DNA of 64,000 nucleotides from an uncultured Acidobacteriia bacterium (lineage in GTDB: Bacteria > Acidobacteriota > Terriglobia > Bryobacterales > Bryobacteraceae), in assembly GCA_903929755.1 (NCBI GenBank), contig CAIYVZ010000052.1, positions 99,222 to 163,221 of the forward strand. Reading direction: 5' to 3'. The notes under the pieces were generated by a model. It saw only the letters and a list, made by a program, of their open reading frames with translations. It had not been told where the DNA came from and made no database searches. Made by a program: the position numbers and the translations under genes. Below, piece by piece: positions 61,501 to 64,000 of this stretch. The stretch's first letter is position 1; the number at the start of each line of letters is the position of its first letter.

Positions 61501-64000
61501 CGACGGTGTATGCGGGGGGGGACTTCACCACGGTTGGGGGCTCGACCACTCGAAATCGACTGGCGGCCTTCGACGCAACGAGCGGAACAGCCACGAGCTG
61601 GAACCCCAACGCAGGTGCCACTGTAAATGCGCTGGCGATATCGGGGGCGACGGTGTACGTGGGGGGGGGCTTCGTCACGGTTGGGGGCTCGACCACTCGA
61701 AATAGGCTGGCGGCCTTCGATGCCACGAGCGGAACAGCCACGAGCTGGAACCCCAACGTAAGCGGCCTTGGCCTTACTGTTTATGCGCTGGCGATCTCGG
61801 GGTCGACGGTGTATGCGGGCGGGAGCTTCACCACGGTTGGGGGCTCGACCACGAGAAATCGGCTGGCGGCCTTCGATGCTACGAGCGGAACAGCTACGAG
61901 CTGGGACCCCAATTTAAATAGCAACGTGTATACGCTGGCGATCTCAGGGTCGACAGTGTATGCGGCGGGGGGCTTCACCACGGTGGGGGCAACAAGCAGG
62001 AGGCGGTTTGCGGCGATAGACACAAGTGGCACCCTATTGGGCTTGACTGCCAATTCCGGGGGAACGAACTATGCGCTGGCAGTGTCCGGGGCAAATCTAT
62101 ATATCGGCGGGAATGCCAGCACCGTGGGAGGCGGATCACCACGGGGAGGCTTAGCGGCAATCAACGCCGACGGCACGCTGGCGGCCTGGAACCCCAACGC
62201 AGACGGCACAGTGAATGCGCTGGCGATATCGGGGTCGACGGTGTATGCGGGGGGGGACTTCACCACGGTTGGGGGCTCAACCACGCGAAATCGGCTGGCG
62301 GCCTTCGACGCTACGAGCGGAACAGCCACGAGCTGGAACCCCAACTCAGACGGCACAGTGAATGCGCTGGCGATATCGGGGGGGACGGTGTATGCGGGGG
62401 GGAGCTTCAACACGGTAGGGGGCTCGACCACTCGAAAGTTTCTGGCGGCAATCAACGCCGACGGCACGCTGGCGGCCTGGAACCCCAACGCAGACGGCAC
62501 AGTGAATGCGCTGGCGATGTCGGGGTCGACGGTGTATGCCGGGGGGGACTTCACCACGGTTGGGGGCTCGACCCCTCGAAATAGTCTGGCGGCCTTCGAC
62601 GCCACGAGCGGAACAGCCACGAGCTGGGACCCCAACGTAAGCAGCGTTAATAAAACTGTATATGCGCTGGCGATCTCGGGGGGGACGGTGTATGTGGGCG
62701 GGAACTTCCAGCAGGTTGGGGGCTCGACCACTCGAACTAATCTGGCGGCCTTAAGCGTGACGAGCGGAACAGCCACGAGCTGGAACCCCAGCGCAAATAG
62801 CGTTGTCTATGCTCTGTTGACGGTTGGTCCCCGCATTTACGCAGGCGGGAATTTCACTACCATCGGAGGCCAAAGTCGTAACTATGTGGCGGAAATCGCC
62901 CAGGACGGAATAAGCACGAGCGGGAGCCCCAACGCAAGCTACACTGTCAACGCGCTGGGGCAATACGGTTCAACTCTTTATAGCGGCGGGAATAGCCTGA
63001 ATACCCCCCAATTGCTTCGTACGGCGATCACGCTGGTGTTGCCTGTGGTGACTTCCAGTGCCAGTAACGTCTCGATAGGTGCGGCGGCGATGACAATTAC
63101 GGGTACCGGGTTTGATCCGACAGCGGGGAATAACCTGGTGACGTTTAACAACGGGGCTGCGGGGACGGTGACGGCGGCGACCAGTACGCAACTGACGGTG
63201 ACGTTCACGGCGCAGCCTTTAGCGGCCGGAAGCCTGTCCGCGGTGGTGACGTCGTATGGCTTGAGCAGTGCGAGTGCGGTGCAGGTGGCGACCGTGGTGC
63301 CTTTGCCGACGGTGACAGGAATTAGTCCGAACAGCGGTCCGATTGCGGGCGGAACCAGTGTCACGATCACGGGTACCAATCTAAGCGGGGCAACGGGTGT
63401 GACGATTGGCGGGACGGCGGCGACCGGTGTGACGCTGGTGAGTGCGACGTCAATTACGGCGACAACACCGGCGGGAACAGAGGGAACGGCGAGTGTCCTG
63501 GTGACGACGGCGGGCGGGACGAATGCGGCGAATACTTTTTATACATATATTGCGGCGCCCACGGTAAGCGGGATCAGTCCTTCGAGCGGCCCGATTGCGG
63601 GTGGTCAGTCGGTGACGATCACAGGCACGAACTTGGGCGGGGCGACAGGCGTGACGATCGGGGGAGCAGCGGCGACGGGCGTCACCGTGGTGAGCGCCAC
63701 ATCGATCACCACGGTGACACCGGCGGGAACGGCGGGAACGGCGAGTGTCCTGGTGACGACGGCGGGCGGGACGAATGCGGCTAATACGCTTTACACGTAT
63801 ATTGCGGCGCCCACGGTAAGCGGGATCAGTCCTGCCAGCGGTCCGGTTGCGGGCGGCACCAGTGTCACGATCACGGGTACTGATTTGACGGGTGCGACTG
63901 GTGTGACGATTGGCGGGACGGCAGCGACCAATGTGACGGTGGTGAGTGCAACCTCGATCACGGCGACAACACCGTCGGGAACAGCGGGAACGGCGAGTGT
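58554..64000 (+). CDS. Very large secreted NHL / IPT / propeller-repeat protein, 3' end missing
   Basis: Open frame from ATG 58554 to the right edge (over 1815 residues). A signal peptide (NSLKVGFLLAVLVVLCPFAMWGQ) is followed by NHL-type repeats (about 30-460; FNNPASVVFNN, LYVADSANNVIRGITF), an IPT/TIG domain near residue 555 (VSPSGGLPAGGTSVTITG), related Ig-like domains, a tract of 14 propeller-type repeats (61038-63000), then more IPT/TIG domains, the last three in an exact 252-base period. Threonine, serine, glycine and alanine dominate. Such proteins are usually at the surface or released; adhesion or binding of polymers is possible but not shown. Codon phase is constant at the seven points I checked. 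Confidence 0.85.
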   Translation, partial: MNSLKVGFLLAVLVVLCPFAMWGQTNAVKTILGRHNISGLLDGQGTLAKFNNPASVVFNNTGSVPTVMYVADKENNAIRAVVLATNQVTTIAGSGIAGWADGTGVNARFNAPSGIAIDKDNSYLYVADSINGAIRKINIASGTVTTIIGKSCSSGPSIDNNQASKGGCYSTGDFMNGYIPGSGTSASFAQPVNLIMSYAAPMASILGGLWVTDFIGNVSSVDLSASPPVMRLANAIDPSGNSASSCTAGGGCASYSFQQVYGIAQDSSNNLYVSVRSDQSIWQCIPGGSLSALASCSRVAGGGFAWLSLDDTYGSGEYWGWQVDETNGTPLFAAFSNPAGLAFDANAQILYVADSANNVIRGITFVGGAATNVVTIAGHGVVTTANGDPDNYGTNPVGVPLTDTSVCALYVYTCGPPSGAGWADGNGTSAVMNYPTGVAIRYNRFGSQLFIADQQNQVIRSIGDPASYTLSGPSSGAINTPATFTYTPNFTANETVTITISGGGLNTTKSLTFTNSSTAQTFPITPTAAGTVTLTASSPSIGITVDANSLSYTVYAAPTVTGVSPSGGLPAGGTSVTITGTNFTGATGVTFGGTAATNVVVVSATSITAKTPAKTAGVVSVVVTTPGGTNAANTLYTYQAAPTVTSTNTTKISIRATSVTITGTGFDTTAANNAVVFNLSAVGTVTSATSTLLTVTLSTLPSTTGSLTAVVTTNGINSGSAVAVATVVNAPTVTLSTVGHSINGSTITISGTGFHGTAANNTVTFNDGAVGTVTSATTTQLSVTFSTQPTAVGNLTAAVTAYSQLSDTVQVATIVQPKITSFGFDGTVKAVVVDGNGKAYVGGDFSAWGPLSGAGAMVDTSTGAVETAFPSVNGNINAVIPDGSGGWYIGGSFTQVDQITRNSLAHILSTGTVDPNWNPNANGTVNALAILGSTVYAGGSFTTVGGSTTRNRLAAFDATSGTATSWSPNVSGGNVNALAISGSTVYAGGDFTTVGGSTTRNRLAAFDATSGTATSWNPNAGATVNALAISGATVYVGGGFVTVGGSTTRNRLAAFDATSGTATSWNPNVSGLGLTVYALAISGSTVYAGGSFTTVGGSTTRNRLAAFDATSGTATSWDPNLNSNVYTLAISGSTVYAAGGFTTVGATSRRRFAAIDTSGTLLGLTANSGGTNYALAVSGANLYIGGNASTVGGGSPRGGLAAINADGTLAAWNPNADGTVNALAISGSTVYAGGDFTTVGGSTTRNRLAAFDATSGTATSWNPNSDGTVNALAISGGTVYAGGSFNTVGGSTTRKFLAAINADGTLAAWNPNADGTVNALAMSGSTVYAGGDFTTVGGSTPRNSLAAFDATSGTATSWDPNVSSVNKTVYALAISGGTVYVGGNFQQVGGSTTRTNLAALSVTSGTATSWNPSANSVVYALLTVGPRIYAGGNFTTIGGQSRNYVAEIAQDGISTSGSPNASYTVNALGQYGSTLYSGGNSLNTPQLLRTAITLVLPVVTSSASNVSIGAAAMTITGTGFDPTAGNNLVTFNNGAAGTVTAATSTQLTVTFTAQPLAAGSLSAVVTSYGLSSASAVQVATVVPLPTVTGISPNSGPIAGGTSVTITGTNLSGATGVTIGGTAATGVTLVSATSITATTPAGTEGTASVLVTTAGGTNAANTFYTYIAAPTVSGISPSSGPIAGGQSVTITGTNLGGATGVTIGGAAATGVTVVSATSITTVTPAGTAGTASVLVTTAGGTNAANTLYTYIAAPTVSGISPASGPVAGGTSVTITGTDLTGATGVTIGGTAATNVTVVSATSITATTPSGTAGTAS
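61038..63000 (+). repeat. Fourteen tandem 141-156-base coding repeats
   Basis: Repeat heads (NALAISGSTVYAGG or close) begin at 61038, 61182, 61329, 61479, 61626, 61782, 61929, 62070, 62214, 62361, 62505, 62661, 62808 and 62949. The unit continues FTTVGGSTTRNRLAAFDATS, then GTATSWNPN and a variable 4-9 residue end. Copies 3, 4, 5 and 9 are almost identical in DNA; copies 1, 2, 7, 8, 13 and 14 have drifted. The pattern resembles delta-60/DUF5122 beta-propeller repeats. Confidence 0.85.
63306..64000 (+). repeat. Tandem IPT/TIG domains with exact 252-base period
   Basis: Domain starts at 63306, 63558 and 63810 (PTVSGISPxSGP), each 84 residues, with GGTSVTITGTNLSGATGVTI, VSATSITATTPAGTAGTASV and TTAGGTNAANTLYTY nearly unchanged. 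A related copy sits at 60228. High DNA identity suggests recent duplication. The third runs past the window edge. Confidence 0.88.

Overview
The window looks like chromosome from a GC-rich Acidobacteriota, probably the Bryobacterales/Solibacter side of the phylum. This is inferred from protein content only: a TonB-dependent receptor with an N-terminal carboxypeptidase-regulatory-like domain, a proline-rich TonB, a very long NHL/IPT repeat protein, a GH3 lipoprotein, the CysM-Mec-CysO-MoeZ cysteine route, and frequent TTG/GTG starts. No rRNA, tRNA or CRISPR array was seen. Coding density is very high, many gene pairs overlap, and few intrinsic terminators are visible.

Layout. 1-1871: end of a NarK-like nitrate/nitrite transporter, then a beta-barrel porin. 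1875-5511 (minus): argS, coaX and an unknown gene, closed by a terminator. 5549-6469: Kir-type potassium channel. 6470-11264 (minus): SDR, aroK, glycerate 2-kinase and a GH3 glucosidase lipoprotein. 11356-13842: Lon-N protein and TonB. 13844-16360 (minus): acyl-AMP ligase/ACP/acyltransferase fusion. 16360-20812: sugar ABC importer whose second permease is fused to its binding protein. 20836-21413: MazEF-like pair. 21410-31518: membrane spermidine-synthase-like protein, HAD phosphatase, acid-sugar dehydratase, ABC-F ATPase, MurJ, Tpx and a YyaL-type protein. 31561-34899: large TonB-dependent receptor. 35017-47133: GDPD, Gfo/Idh/MocA oxidoreductase, glucan phosphorylase, Fsr-like MFS, M20 amidohydrolase, formate-THF ligase, anti-sigma/ECF sigma, lytic transglycosylase and threonine synthase.

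47177-47815 is a small scar: a shortened BrnT toxin, a complete BrnA antitoxin and the front end of an IS200/IS605-type transposase. It lies directly before the conserved rpmH-rnpA-yidD-yidC-R3H protein-mnmE block (47905-52501). rnpA there has no ATG, GTG or TTG start, and the R3H protein has a degenerate KH domain and an Arg/Gly-rich tail. 52502-56886 holds a double cupin, a GT9 glycosyltransferase and the overlapping cysM-mec-cysO-moeZ operon, in which the sulfur carrier has 14 residues after its Gly-Gly. After a dienelactone hydrolase comes a 740-base non-coding stretch with unusual repeats and hairpins. It leads into a secreted repeat protein that runs off the right edge, with 14 propeller-type repeats between IPT/TIG domains.

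The genes mix housekeeping (translation, membrane insertion, folate, cysteine, threonine, CoA) with uptake and breakdown of carbohydrate (TonB system, GH3, ABC importer, acid-sugar dehydratase, glucan phosphorylase). The features most worth following up are the tailed CysO, the permease-binding protein fusion, the start-less rnpA, and the 14-repeat surface protein with its odd upstream region.
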